Assembly (NCBI RefSeq): GCF_013371495.1
Contig: NZ_JABWTA010000001.1
Location: 2,516,693 to 2,580,692 of the forward strand
Direction: 5' to 3'
DNA length: 64,000 nt
Source of the DNA: Altererythrobacter lutimaris
GTDB taxonomy: Bacteria; Pseudomonadota; Alphaproteobacteria; Sphingomonadales; Sphingomonadaceae
Below are positions 9,757-18,530 of the stretch, piece after piece; position 1 is the first letter of the stretch, and the number at the start of each line of letters is the position of its first letter. The notes under the pieces are model-generated. The model saw only the letters and a list, made by a program, of their open reading frames with translations. It was not told where the DNA came from and did not search any database. The position numbers and the translations under genes are program-made.

Positions 9757-10367
9757 GCGGCAGCCTCAAGCTGGCTGGTCTCCGCAGCGCGCAGGAAATG
9801 TGCAAAGACGGCATTGGCCCCTCGGCATGATGCTTGCGCTTTCTCACGGCTGCATGTCGAGTTGAGGACTGGCAAAAGGCTTTTCCAGAAGCGGTGCATG
9901 GACTGATCGGTCAGAAAGCTCTGCGGCAAGTGAGCACAAGAGCTCGAGGCAGCGACCTGACGTTGGATCATGGCATTGCCAAGCGAGGAGCCAGCAAGTG
10001 CCCAAACTGCTCCAAGGGGGTCGGCACCCTGTGGCAAATCGAACGTGCCGATGGGTGCCGCCGCACTTGCCTCCATTGCGGCAAGATCTTGCTCCAGCAG
10101 ATGTGACTGACGAGGCGGCTGAAATTCTGTCGGACAGCGCTCCGCGATCCAGAGCTCAATCGGCGCGCGCGCAGCATGCTGCACTTGCAGGAATTGCGTA
10201 TACCCAGCCGCGCTCGTCCAGCCACCATGCGACATCACAGCATCAAGCCGATCATGCGCTGCACGCGTGCTTGCGCGAAGAATATCGCGCAGCTTGGTCT
10301 GGGTTTGCTGATAGCTGATAGTTCGCCCGCTCCCTCTGCTCCAATGGTTCGCATTCGCTCGACGCAA
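9753..10367 (-). CDS. bphO: Biliverdin-producing heme oxygenase
   Basis: Opens heme to biliverdin, the chromophore of the phytochrome encoded four bases downstream. The proximal-His helix is seen in LRASTRAAHDRLDAVM and the distal Gly-rich helix in ALAGSSLGNAMI. It is 204 residues, usual for the family; the first 15 or so residues up to ISYQQ may not be translated. Gene order bphO-bphP with an ATGA overlap ties chromophore supply to the photoreceptor. Confidence 0.88.
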   Translation of the reverse strand: MRRANANHWSRGSGRTISYQQTQTKLRDILRASTRAAHDRLDAVMSHGGWTSAAGYTQFLQVQHAARAPIELWIAERCPTEFQPPRQSHLLEQDLAAMEASAAAPIGTFDLPQGADPLGAVWALAGSSLGNAMIQRQVAASSSCAHLPQSFLTDQSMHRFWKSLLPVLNSTCSREKAQASCRGANAVFAHFLRAAETSQLEAAA

Positions 10368-10515
10368 TAACCAAGCGCTCAGAGAGCACTCAGCAAATTA
10401 TCAGCGATTGTCGACCAAATCAGCGAGAGCACGCCAATTCCGTGAGCCGTTTGGGCGCAATTGGCATAGTTTGTAAAGGCTTAGGGCGAGATTTCGCTCT
10501 CACGAAGCGCCAAAT

Positions 10516-10818
10516 TCATCCGTTTTCGAGCAGTTTGGTGCCGTTTTTGCGGATCGCGCCTTCCAGCATCCCGCGAATGAAACCCAATGCAGCGGGTAAT
10601 TCGACGATGAAGATAACCTGATCGTCTTCAATTTCGACTTGGCCATCAATAGACTGCCCCATGGCCGCCACATGCAATGTCATGCAGTTATCATGTGCCC
10701 AACCGGTCTCAACCTGAGCCATGCCGCCAGGAATGTAATCCGCGATCTCGTGACTGCGTTCTTTCAAGCGGCGTCGGACTTCATCCTTGCCAAGTTCATG
10801 GGGCAGAGCGACGCGCAT
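10516..10818 (-). CDS. Polyhydroxyalkanoic acid system family protein
   Basis: A 100-residue protein of the PHA-system family (PF09650 type), recognised by the start MRVALPHELGKDEVRRRLKER, the central GWAHDNCMTLHVAAMGQSIDG and the end FIRGMLEGAIRKNGTKLL. The family was named from PHA-granule gene clusters; its biochemical role is not established. It shares a base with the stop of the preceding gene (TAATG), so it is the last gene of the telA operon. No PHA synthase is in the window. Confidence 0.75.
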   Translation of the reverse strand: MRVALPHELGKDEVRRRLKERSHEIADYIPGGMAQVETGWAHDNCMTLHVAAMGQSIDGQVEIEDDQVIFIVELPAALGFIRGMLEGAIRKNGTKLLENG

Positions 10819-11564
10819 TACCGGTGATCCTCCAGGGCTTCAGGTCCGCCGAAGCGATAATCCAGATAGCGGGACTTGATCGCAAGATCATCGAGCGCGC
10901 CTTCAGCCAAGCGGCGGGTCACACGGTCGACTTCACCGCTGATCTTCGTGAGGCTTTCTGTGAGCCGCTCATCCGCAGTTTTGCCGGCGTGTTTCTCCTT
11001 GCGAAGCTGCTCGGGGATCTTGCGGTAATTGTCGATTGTCTCCGGGATATATTCGCCGACGAGCTCGCGCACTTCGTTTACCGCGGGATTGTTCTGATCC
11101 ATCGTCTCAAGCTGCAGGCCGAGAGCGTCCAACTGCACACCAAGCTGATCGACCACTTGTACCGCTGGCGGGGGCAGAGCAGGGCGCTGCGCTTCCAGCC
11201 AAAGTTCCGTCCGGCCAACCATTTGCCGCGCGTCCCCCTTTTTGAGGTCGGCACGCTTGGGGATCTTGATTTTGGGATATTTCGACAGAACACCGACTGC
11301 GACGATTGCGGCCAATACCGTCAGCATAATGCCGGTGAAGCCGATCCCATCAATGATCAGGCCTATGGCCACGGCGGCGGCCCAAATGCCAGCAAAAGCG
11401 ATCAGTATGCGCTTGATGCGGCTCTTCCAATGACGTGCTTTCAAATCTGCAGAACCCCGCCCGATGCTTTGCGCAGGGCGATGCGTTCCGCCATCGCGCT
11501 GCACTGCGAGGCTCTTGCCAGCAGCGCTCAGGATTTGATCGGATTCGCGGGTACTATCGACCAT
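10818..11564 (-). CDS. XpaC-like membrane protein (tentative)
   Basis: A 248-residue protein with a basic N-terminal segment, two close membrane helices (about residues 50-92) and a helical C-terminal part with coiled-coil character. It sits 13 bases after a telA gene, where a gene of the 5-bromo-4-chloroindolyl-phosphate hydrolysis (XpaC) family is often found. The layout (two helices, then PKIKIPKR and a helical cytoplasmic tail) agrees, but I do not see a clear family signature. Function unknown; probably works with TelA at the membrane. Confidence 0.5.
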   Translation of the reverse strand: MVDSTRESDQILSAAGKSLAVQRDGGTHRPAQSIGRGSADLKARHWKSRIKRILIAFAGIWAAAVAIGLIIDGIGFTGIMLTVLAAIVAVGVLSKYPKIKIPKRADLKKGDARQMVGRTELWLEAQRPALPPPAVQVVDQLGVQLDALGLQLETMDQNNPAVNEVRELVGEYIPETIDNYRKIPEQLRKEKHAGKTADERLTESLTKISGEVDRVTRRLAEGALDDLAIKSRYLDYRFGGPEALEDHR

Positions 11565-11577
11565 CTGTTGTCAGGCC

Positions 11578-12786
11578 TCAGCTATCGAGCGCCAGCAAGG
11601 AAGGCTCGGATGCGACCTTGGCTTGTGCCTGCGCCTGACCCTCAGCACGCGCGATGTAGCCTTTCGATTTCTCAACTTCGCCAGACAGCGTCTCAACAGT
11701 CTGCTTCATGCTGGCGAGAGCACGAACCTTGAAATCGTCCACTTCATCCATCGTGTCATAGATGTTCTGGAAAGCGCGTTGCAGCGTCTCCAGCGGGATG
11801 GTGCTGGCAGCCGCCTGCTCGTGAATTTGACCAGTTTGTTCGCGCAGCAGCGTGCTGGTTGAATCGATGATGTCGCTGGTCGTCTGGTTCAGAGATGTGA
11901 TCTGGCCGAGCACCAGACGCTGATTGGTCATGGCCTGCGCAACTGTCACAGCTGTACGCAGCGCGCCCACCGTTGTGGTCGAAGCACGATCCACGCCTTT
12001 GACCAGTTCGACATTGTTCTTCTTGACGAGATCGAGCGCGAGGTAACCCTGCACGCTCACCGCCATTTGTGTGAGAAGATCCTGCGTGCGCTGACGAACA
12101 TAGAACAGCGCGCTTTCACGCAGCGCCTTTGCCTTCGCCGGGTCCGTGCTGTCGAGTTCAGCGGCCTTGTCTTCGAGCTTGCCGTCAAGCGTCTTGGCGA
12201 TATGGATCATCTGCTCCAGCTCGCCCATCGCTTCCCATAGCTTCTGGCGTTCGACATCGATTGCTGCATTGTCTTCGTGCAGCTCTTTCTTGCCTGAAGC
12301 CAAGCGTTCGAGGATCGATTGAATGTGGCCTTGCGAGCTAGTGTAGCTGTCAAAATAGCGCTGTAGCTTGTTGCCGAAAGGAATGATTCCGAACAGCTTG
12401 CGTCCCCGCAGCTTGCCTTTGCGGCCCGGATCGAGCTCTTCGACCGTCTTGCGCAGTTCAAGCAGATCATTGCCGACACCATTGTCCTGATCCATTGCGC
12501 GTACCGGACGATCCAGGAAACGGTTCGACATGGCCGCGGCTGCGCGGATCTGTTCCTGACCCATGCGGGTGATCTGATCGACTTTTTCGCCAAACGCGGG
12601 CGAGTTCGCATCTTCGGCAACCAAGTCCGCGACGAAGCTGTCGACTTTCTCGTCCAGCTTGGATTTCTTCTCTTCGGCCACTGGGACGAGGCCTGCTGCC
12701 TTCTCAGCCGCGACCACTGGTACCGGATCAGGCGGCGTCAGGTCGAAATCGGTTGCAGTCTTAGTCGTCGTTTCTTGCGTGCTCAT
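11578..12786 (-). CDS. telA: Toxic anion resistance protein TelA family
   Basis: A 402-residue, largely helical cytoplasmic protein of the TelA/KlaA family. Landmarks: the central GKLRGRKLFGIIPFGNKLQRYFDSY, then a long helical stretch with SGKKELHEDNAAIDVERQKLW, and YVRQRTQDLLTQMAVSVQGYLALDLVKKNNVELVKGVDRASTTTVGALRTAV split over helices. The family is linked to tellurite and stress resistance, but the mechanism is unknown. It is first in a three-gene minus-strand operon with the XpaC-like and PHA-system genes. It diverges from the DUF389 gene. Confidence 0.88.
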   Translation of the reverse strand: MSTQETTTKTATDFDLTPPDPVPVVAAEKAAGLVPVAEEKKSKLDEKVDSFVADLVAEDANSPAFGEKVDQITRMGQEQIRAAAAMSNRFLDRPVRAMDQDNGVGNDLLELRKTVEELDPGRKGKLRGRKLFGIIPFGNKLQRYFDSYTSSQGHIQSILERLASGKKELHEDNAAIDVERQKLWEAMGELEQMIHIAKTLDGKLEDKAAELDSTDPAKAKALRESALFYVRQRTQDLLTQMAVSVQGYLALDLVKKNNVELVKGVDRASTTTVGALRTAVTVAQAMTNQRLVLGQITSLNQTTSDIIDSTSTLLREQTGQIHEQAAASTIPLETLQRAFQNIYDTMDEVDDFKVRALASMKQTVETLSGEVEKSKGYIARAEGQAQAQAKVASEPSLLALDS

Positions 12787-12992
12787 ATCTTCGCGTATCG
12801 CTCCCTCAGGCAGCCCGGATGGGACGGGCGCATGGCTCTCTTTACTGTATTAGTGTTCTAAGACACAATCTTCAAGGGAATGTGCCCTAAGCGCGGGCGA
12901 ACGTCCAGCGAAAGCGAGGCTGCAAACGGTAGCCTTGCGTGGCTGGCGAATCCGCGTAAATCAAACCCTTGAGTAAGTGGGGGATGCCAAGC

Positions 12993-14609
12993 ATGGCAGA
13001 CGACAACACGCCGAGTGCAAGCGACGCGATCCCGAGCCCGGCGGATATAGAAGGACGGGTATCGCAAGACGCAGTGCCAAAAGGTGAGGCACCGCGCCCG
13101 TCAATTTCAAGCGTGAAATTCAGTCTGCTGCGTTGGTGGCGACAGGAAGTGACCGGTACAGTTGATCAGCCGGCCGTGATCGAGAAACGCCGCGATGAGT
13201 GTGCGCTGTCCGAACGCTATCTGTTCATGACGGCGATGTCAGGCGGCATTGCGATCCTCGGCCTGTTGCTGTCTTCACCAGCGGTCGTGATCGGGGCGAT
13301 GCTTTTGTCACCGCTCATGGGGCCAATCATGGGATTGGGCTTTGCGCTGGCGATCGGGGACTACCGCTGGCTTAAACAGTCAGCACGCTCGCTGGCCTGG
13401 GGCTCGGCGATGGCGATCCTGTTGTGCGCTTTGATCGTGTTCTTCTCGCCGATCCAGACGATTACGCCTGAGATTGCCGCCCGAACCCGGCCTAACCTTT
13501 TTGATTTGCTCGTCGCGCTGTTTTCAGCGCTGGCAGGTGCCTATGCGATGATCCGCGGGCGTGAGGGTACAATTGTTGGCGTGGCTATTGCGACAGCATT
13601 GATGCCGCCTTTGGCCGTGGTCGGATATGGCGCTGCGACGCTTAACTGGACGGTCTTTTCTGGCGCACTGCTGCTATATGTGACGAACCTTCTCACGATC
13701 GCTATTACAGCGTGGGGCATGGCGCGCCTCTATGGCTTCCGCACAATATTGAGCGAGCGCAATACGTTATTCCAGAACCTCGCCATCGTCTCAGTCGTGA
13801 TAGCCCTTGCGATACCGCTGTTTATCTCGCTTCAGAATATTGCCTGGGAAACCAACGCGCAGCGCATTGTTCGCAACGAGCTTCAGGATGCGTTCGGCCC
13901 GAGCGCGCGGATCGACCAGTTCGACATCGACTTCGCCAATGACCCGATGGTTGTCGATGCAACGGTCTTGACGCCGCGATTACAGGACGATGCCGATGCG
14001 GAAATCAGCGCCGCGCTGGAGCGACGCCTCGGACAGAGTGTAGAGCTGCTGCTCACGCAATTCCAGGTCGGGACCAGTGCAAGCGCGGCGGAGCAAGCGC
14101 AATTGTCTGCCGCACGCGAACGAGAGGAAGCCAACGCGCGCGAGCAGGCTGAGGATCTGGCAAAGCGTCTGGCGCTTGTCGCGGGCGTCACGGAAGATGA
14201 TGTTCTGGTCGACCGCAGCCGCAAGCGCGCATTGGTCCGCGCCCTTGATCTCGAAGGGGCGACACTTGCGACATACAATGTGCTCGAGGCTCGCATCGCA
14301 GCGACTGAACCTGACTGGACTGTCGAACTTCTTCCGCCTGCAAAGCCATTGCCCTCTATCACGTTCCGACGTGGCCGTGACGAGGAGGGAATGCCGACCA
14401 TTGCCCTGACTGAACAAGGCGAGGTCTCGCGCGATCTGGCAATCTGGTCTGCGCGGCGTCTCGGCTTCCCGCTCGTCGTCTCTGGACCTCTGGATTTGGT
14501 CGAACGCATAGAAGCCGAGCTGGCCGATGCTGGCATCGAGCGCGTGCAACGGGGGTTGATCACGCGCAATGGGTCAGAAGTGACTTTGCGCTGGGGCGAT
14601 GTCGATTAG
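12993..14609 (+). CDS. DUF389 family membrane protein (TIGR00341-like)
   Basis: Inner-membrane protein of about 538 residues with the DUF389 core: SGGIAILGLLLSSPAVVIGAMLLSPLMGPIMG, then further helices containing GREGTIVGVAIATALMPPLAVVGYG and an Asn-rich LYVTNLLTIAITAWG. A long soluble C-terminal half follows (from about residue 280) with a Glu/Ala-rich coiled stretch, QLSAAREREEANAREQAEDL. The family has no known function. ATG 12993 is preferred because the GGGGG at 12979-12983 is properly spaced; a TTG at 12969 and an ATG at 12984 are also in frame. Confidence 0.85.
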   Translation: MADDNTPSASDAIPSPADIEGRVSQDAVPKGEAPRPSISSVKFSLLRWWRQEVTGTVDQPAVIEKRRDECALSERYLFMTAMSGGIAILGLLLSSPAVVIGAMLLSPLMGPIMGLGFALAIGDYRWLKQSARSLAWGSAMAILLCALIVFFSPIQTITPEIAARTRPNLFDLLVALFSALAGAYAMIRGREGTIVGVAIATALMPPLAVVGYGAATLNWTVFSGALLLYVTNLLTIAITAWGMARLYGFRTILSERNTLFQNLAIVSVVIALAIPLFISLQNIAWETNAQRIVRNELQDAFGPSARIDQFDIDFANDPMVVDATVLTPRLQDDADAEISAALERRLGQSVELLLTQFQVGTSASAAEQAQLSAAREREEANAREQAEDLAKRLALVAGVTEDDVLVDRSRKRALVRALDLEGATLATYNVLEARIAATEPDWTVELLPPAKPLPSITFRRGRDEEGMPTIALTEQGEVSRDLAIWSARRLGFPLVVSGPLDLVERIEAELADAGIERVQRGLITRNGSEVTLRWGDVD

Positions 14610-14616
14610 GTAAAGC

Positions 14617-16350
14617 TCAAGCCGCCATTTCAAGCGGAGCGATCTCGCCCGAGAGATAGAGCTTTTTCGCCTTTGCGCGGGAGAGCTTGCCAGAACTCGT
14701 CCGCGGCAAAGTGCGCGGCGGCACGAGTTCGACCACGCAGCTCATTCCCGTGACAGACCGGACCTTGTCAGCGATCTGATCGCGCAAACGGACACGCTCT
14801 TCAGGGTCGGACACGCGGCAATGGACGAGCACAGCGGGCGCTTCCTCGCCATTCTCGGTCTCGACAGAGAAAGCCGCGATATCGCCATGGTTGAAGCCGG
14901 GCAATTGCTCGACCGCCCACTCGATATCTTGAGGCCAGTGGTTCTTGCCATTGATGATGATCATGTCCTTGGCGCGGCCGACAATGAACAGATAGCCATC
15001 GGCAAGATAGCCCATGTCACCTGTGTCGAGCCAGCCGTCTTCAAGGCAATCTTCCGTCGCTTCCGGATTGCGGAAATAGGAATGCATCACGCTTGGTCCG
15101 CTGCACCAGACCTTGCCGATATGGTGGTCGGGCCGCGCATCGCCGTTTTCGCCGCGAATTTCGACTTTCATGTCAGGCAAGGCTTTGCCGCAATTGACGA
15201 TCGCACGGTAACGCGCAGGGCGCGAAAGGTCGCGCGGTGTGCCGGACAAGCGCTCTTCTTCGACCAGCTCTACCCGAATACCTTCGCCTGGTGGCATCAC
15301 TGTGACAGCGAGCACCGCTTCCGCCAGGCCATAGCTGGGTGTAAACGCGCTTGCCTTGAAGCCGGCATCTGCGAACGCGTTTACGAATTGCTGCATCACA
15401 TCTGGGCGGATCATGTCCGCGCCATTGCCGGCTATGCGCCAGCGCGAGAGGTCAAACCGCTCGGCAACATTGGTCTGGCTGGAGATACGCCGCGCGCAGA
15501 TGTCATAGCCGAAGGTTGGCGAGTAGGACGCAGTGTTGCCTTTGTTGCGGCTGATCATGTCGAGCCAAGCCAGCGGACGGCGGGCAAACGCATCGGGCTT
15601 GAGCAGATCAACTGAGAACTGGTTTGCGATCAGCGACAGGAAACAGCCCACTAGACCCATATCGTGATACCAGGGCAGCCAGCTAACGCAGCGGTCATTC
15701 TCGCCCAGATTCATCGATACTGCGTGACCATAAAGGTTATGCAGGAGCGCGCGATGCGTTACGGCAACACCGGTCGGGAAGCGGGTCGAGCCAGAGGAAT
15801 ATTGCAGGTAGCAAATGTCTTCCGGATCGGCTTCAGGCAGCTCGCATTCTGGAGCTTCGCGGGTTGCAAAGTCCTCCCAGCTTGTCCCTGGACAGCCTTG
15901 CTTGGCAGCGGCAGCGCTAGCCATCTCGCCGATTTCATCAGGGTAGATGAGGATCGCTGGATCTGAGCTGCTCAGCTGAACCGCCAGCTGGTCGATGTAG
16001 CTTTCCTTGCCACCAAAGCTGGTCGGCAAAGGCAATGGAACAGGCCATGCACCGACATAAACGCAAGCGCAAAACAGAGCGGCAAATTCAGGACAAGTCT
16101 CCGCGATCAACGCGACTCGGTCTTCCTTCTTGATCCCTGCGGCAATGAGGCGGCGCGCCATGACCAGCGCGTCTTCACGCATCTCTGCATAGGTATAAAC
16201 CCGTGCGAGTTGTCCACGCATGTCGTGAAAATTAAGGCCCTTTTCGCTGCGCGCAGCGTAATCGATGGCTTCATTGAAGGTCGCGAAGTCAGCCCGCTTA
16301 CGTGGTAGGGGACAATCATTCGGCGTCGGCGTCAAAGCGGCGTCGGTCAT
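14617..16350 (-). CDS. Fatty acyl-AMP ligase
   Basis: Adenylate-forming enzyme of the FAAL type, about 577 residues. The P-loop-like motif LQYSSGSTRFPTGVAVTH, the family motif SWLPWYHDMGLVG, the SYGLAEA motif and the late GWLDTGDMGYL plus GRAKDMIIINGKNHWPQDIE are all present. FAALs activate fatty acids as acyl-adenylates and pass them to acyl carrier proteins or polyketide/NRPS systems rather than to CoA. No such partner lies nearby, so the product is unknown. The start MTDAALTPTP (16350) is preferred over the upstream ATG at 16470, whose extra 40 residues do not look like protein of this family. Confidence 0.87.
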   Translation of the reverse strand: MTDAALTPTPNDCPLPRKRADFATFNEAIDYAARSEKGLNFHDMRGQLARVYTYAEMREDALVMARRLIAAGIKKEDRVALIAETCPEFAALFCACVYVGAWPVPLPLPTSFGGKESYIDQLAVQLSSSDPAILIYPDEIGEMASAAAAKQGCPGTSWEDFATREAPECELPEADPEDICYLQYSSGSTRFPTGVAVTHRALLHNLYGHAVSMNLGENDRCVSWLPWYHDMGLVGCFLSLIANQFSVDLLKPDAFARRPLAWLDMISRNKGNTASYSPTFGYDICARRISSQTNVAERFDLSRWRIAGNGADMIRPDVMQQFVNAFADAGFKASAFTPSYGLAEAVLAVTVMPPGEGIRVELVEEERLSGTPRDLSRPARYRAIVNCGKALPDMKVEIRGENGDARPDHHIGKVWCSGPSVMHSYFRNPEATEDCLEDGWLDTGDMGYLADGYLFIVGRAKDMIIINGKNHWPQDIEWAVEQLPGFNHGDIAAFSVETENGEEAPAVLVHCRVSDPEERVRLRDQIADKVRSVTGMSCVVELVPPRTLPRTSSGKLSRAKAKKLYLSGEIAPLEMAA

Positions 16351-16482
16351 AATAGTCAGCGATACCCGTGGTTTACAGTGCTTTTGAATGCACCCATGCG
16401 TGTGTCCATGGCGGGAATATCCCTCCCCCGCAAGTTTAGAAGGTTTACCAATTCCCAAGGAGTGTGGCACGAATAAGGCATT

Positions 16483-17076
16483 ATGGTTTCTGATGAAACT
16501 AATATGCGGTCAACGCGCAAGCGTCAAAGACGAGTGGCAAAACCGCTTGATCAGACGCGATTGCGCGATCTGGCGCTGTCCTATGCCGCGCGTTATGCGA
16601 CCAGTGCAGCCAAGCTAGAGAGCTATCTGCAGCGCAAAATTCGCGAGCGCGGGGTGGCTGAAGGCGAAGAATTGAACCCGCGTGCAATTGTCGAGCGGCT
16701 GGTCGAACTCAACTATGTCGATGACGAAGCTTATGCGCGCGCTCGCTCCGGATCGTTGATGCGGCGCGGCTATGGCGCGCGACGCGTGGAAGAGACCTTG
16801 CGGCATTCCGGCATATCGCAAGAACTGCGCGAGGAGATCGCGCCAGGTGAATATGCCAAGCGCGAAGCAGCGATCCGGCTCGCACAAAAACGCGGCTTCG
16901 GCCCATATGCTAAACTGGCTGTCGATCCGGCACGCCGCGAAAAGCAGATTGCAGCTATGGCGCGGGCGGGGCATGATTTTGGAAGCGCGCGCTTCATCGT
17001 CGAAGCTGCCCGCGAGGAAGAGCTCGATCAATGGCTCGCAGAAGCAGCGGACGAAGAGGATAACACATCATGGTGA
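16483..17076 (+). CDS. recX: RecX family regulatory protein
   Basis: A 197-residue helical protein with RecX repeats: LRDLALSYAARYATSAAKLESYLQRK, RAIVERLVELNYVDDEAYARARSGSLMRRGYGARRV and KRGFGPYA...ARAGHDFGSARFIV. RecX proteins bind RecA filaments and limit recombinase activity. recA is not adjacent here, as is common in sphingomonads. It overlaps the next gene by seven bases, which suggests co-transcription with the DUF192 lipoprotein gene. Confidence 0.85.
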   Translation: MVSDETNMRSTRKRQRRVAKPLDQTRLRDLALSYAARYATSAAKLESYLQRKIRERGVAEGEELNPRAIVERLVELNYVDDEAYARARSGSLMRRGYGARRVEETLRHSGISQELREEIAPGEYAKREAAIRLAQKRGFGPYAKLAVDPARREKQIAAMARAGHDFGSARFIVEAAREEELDQWLAEAADEEDNTSW

Positions 17077-17576
17077 GAGCACTCGGTCTGTTTTTTGCGC
17101 TCCTGCTTGCAGCATGCTCGGCCGCAGACACCGGCAGTGCGAGCGCACAGACCACTTCACAAAGTGCCGCCGATCAGAACAGGCATCCTGTTTCCGGCCT
17201 CGAAATTATCGAAGTCACTGTCCAGTCGGGTGAGAACACCTATGTCTTCGATACTGAGCTTGCCGCCAGCTCGAACGAACAAGCTCAAGGCCTGATGTTC
17301 CGCACCGAGCTAGGCGAGTTTGAAGGCATGCTTTTCCCATCGAGAGGCGCGCAAATGCGCAGCTTCTGGATGAAGAATACGCCCTTGCCGCTTGATATTA
17401 TCTTCATCGGCCCGGACAACCGCATCATCAATATCGGCGCAATGGCGGAGCCCTATTCGCTAGATTCTGTGCCTTCAGCTGCTCCTGCAATCGCCGTATT
17501 TGAAATCATTGGCGGACGCGCGGAAGAGCTTGGCATCAAGCCGGGTGATCTCGTGACGTGGGAATTACCTGAGTAG
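17070..17576 (+). CDS. DUF192 domain lipoprotein
   Basis: A 168-residue exported protein. The start MVRALGLFFALLLAACSA is a lipoprotein signal with lipobox LLAAC (Cys16). The mature part carries the DUF192 fold: ELAASSNEQAQGLMFRTEL, MLFPSRGAQMRSFWMKNTPLPLDIIFIG and the ending GGRAEELGIKPGDLV. Its function is unknown. Start overlaps recX. Confidence 0.87.
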   Translation: MVRALGLFFALLLAACSAADTGSASAQTTSQSAADQNRHPVSGLEIIEVTVQSGENTYVFDTELAASSNEQAQGLMFRTELGEFEGMLFPSRGAQMRSFWMKNTPLPLDIIFIGPDNRIINIGAMAEPYSLDSVPSAAPAIAVFEIIGGRAEELGIKPGDLVTWELPE

Positions 17577-17625
17577 ATTTTCTTCCACTTGGCCTTGCCG
17601 CGCGAATCCGCTAATCGCGTCGCCC

Positions 17626-18021
17626 ATGGGAATCTTCGGAAAAATATTCACTTGGTGGGATGGTGCGACCATCGGCACGATGCTTTGGTCAGCGCGCAAG
17701 GGCGAGCATGTCGGCACTGACGCGCAAGGGAACAAATATTACCGCTCCAAGCAAAAGGAAGCGGGCAAAGAGCGCCGCTGGGTGATTTATGACGGCGCTA
17801 ATGATGCAAGCCGCGTGCCTGCCGAATGGCATGGCTGGCTGCACGGCTCCGGCGAAGATGTGCCGGAAAGTTTCCTGCCTGCGCCACGCATCTGGGAAGC
17901 CGACTACACCCCGAATGCGACCGGCACAGCCCATGCCTATCGCCCGCAAGGCGCATTGGAGCGGGGCGGCAAGCGCGCGGCGGCCGTGGGCGATTACGAA
18001 GCCTGGTCTCCGGAAAGCTGA
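17626..18021 (+). CDS. NADH:ubiquinone oxidoreductase subunit NDUFA12
   Basis: Accessory subunit of respiratory complex I (mitochondrial B17.2 homologue), found in alphaproteobacteria. Recognised by KIFTWWDGATIGTMLWSARKGEHVGTD, RRWVIYDGANDASRVPAEWHGWLH and YTPNATGTAHAYRPQGALERGGKR (read across the protein). Length 131 residues is usual. It lies apart from the nuo operon, directly before a DUF2155 gene. Confidence 0.93.
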   Translation: MGIFGKIFTWWDGATIGTMLWSARKGEHVGTDAQGNKYYRSKQKEAGKERRWVIYDGANDASRVPAEWHGWLHGSGEDVPESFLPAPRIWEADYTPNATGTAHAYRPQGALERGGKRAAAVGDYEAWSPES

Positions 18022-18023
18022 GC

Positions 18024-18530
18024 ATGACCCGCGCATTCGCGCTCTCTGGCTTTACGGCACTTGCCGCGCTGACGCTTTCAGCTTGCAGCGAGGACACTGC
18101 TGAGCCTGATCCAGAAGTAGCAGAAGATGCCGAACAATCAGCCGCAGCGCCTGCCGAAGACGAAGCGCCTGAGCAATTGAGCGAGCAAGTCGCCGGCGCA
18201 ACGCCGATGGAAGAGCGCGTCGCAACGCTTGGTCTCATCAACAAACGCAACAATGTCTCGCAGGATCTGGAGCTGCGCCCGGGCGAATCGCAAGAAATCG
18301 GCCCAGTCATCGTACGGCTTTCCGCCTGCGAACGCACGGCTCCGTGGGAAATGCCGCAGGAAACAGGCGCATTCGTTCAAGTCGATGTGCAGAACCGAGG
18401 CTCGGATGAATTCAGCCGCGTCTTTTCAGGGTGGCTCTTCAAGAACTCGCCCAGCGTCAACGTCGTCGAGCACCCGATCTATGACGTTTGGGTCAAAGAC
18501 TGCGCGATGAATTTCCCCGGCGAGGAATGA
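18024..18530 (+). CDS. DUF2155 domain lipoprotein
   Basis: A 168-residue exported protein beginning MTRAFALSGFTALAALTLSACSE, a lipoprotein signal with Cys21. An acidic Ala/Glu linker follows, then the DUF2155 domain with LGLINKRNNVSQDLELRPGES, RLSACERTAPWEMPQE and FSGWLFKNSPSVNVVEHPIYDVWVKDC. The function of DUF2155 is unknown. Start ATG lies two bases after the NDUFA12 stop. Its 3' end overlaps the convergent aat gene by 52 bases, so the two share coding DNA on both strands. Confidence 0.87.
   Translation: MTRAFALSGFTALAALTLSACSEDTAEPDPEVAEDAEQSAAAPAEDEAPEQLSEQVAGATPMEERVATLGLINKRNNVSQDLELRPGESQEIGPVIVRLSACERTAPWEMPQETGAFVQVDVQNRGSDEFSRVFSGWLFKNSPSVNVVEHPIYDVWVKDCAMNFPGEE

Noticed and set aside
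10484-10502. Hairpin AGGGCGA / TCGCTCT upstream of the PHA-system gene end
   Set aside because: No T run on either strand and no clear role, so not called as a terminator.
10677-11732. Long + strand frame (351 codons)
   Set aside because: It lies antisense to the PHA-system and XpaC-like genes, which have coherent domains, ribosome sites and operon overlaps. Its product has no recognisable pattern.
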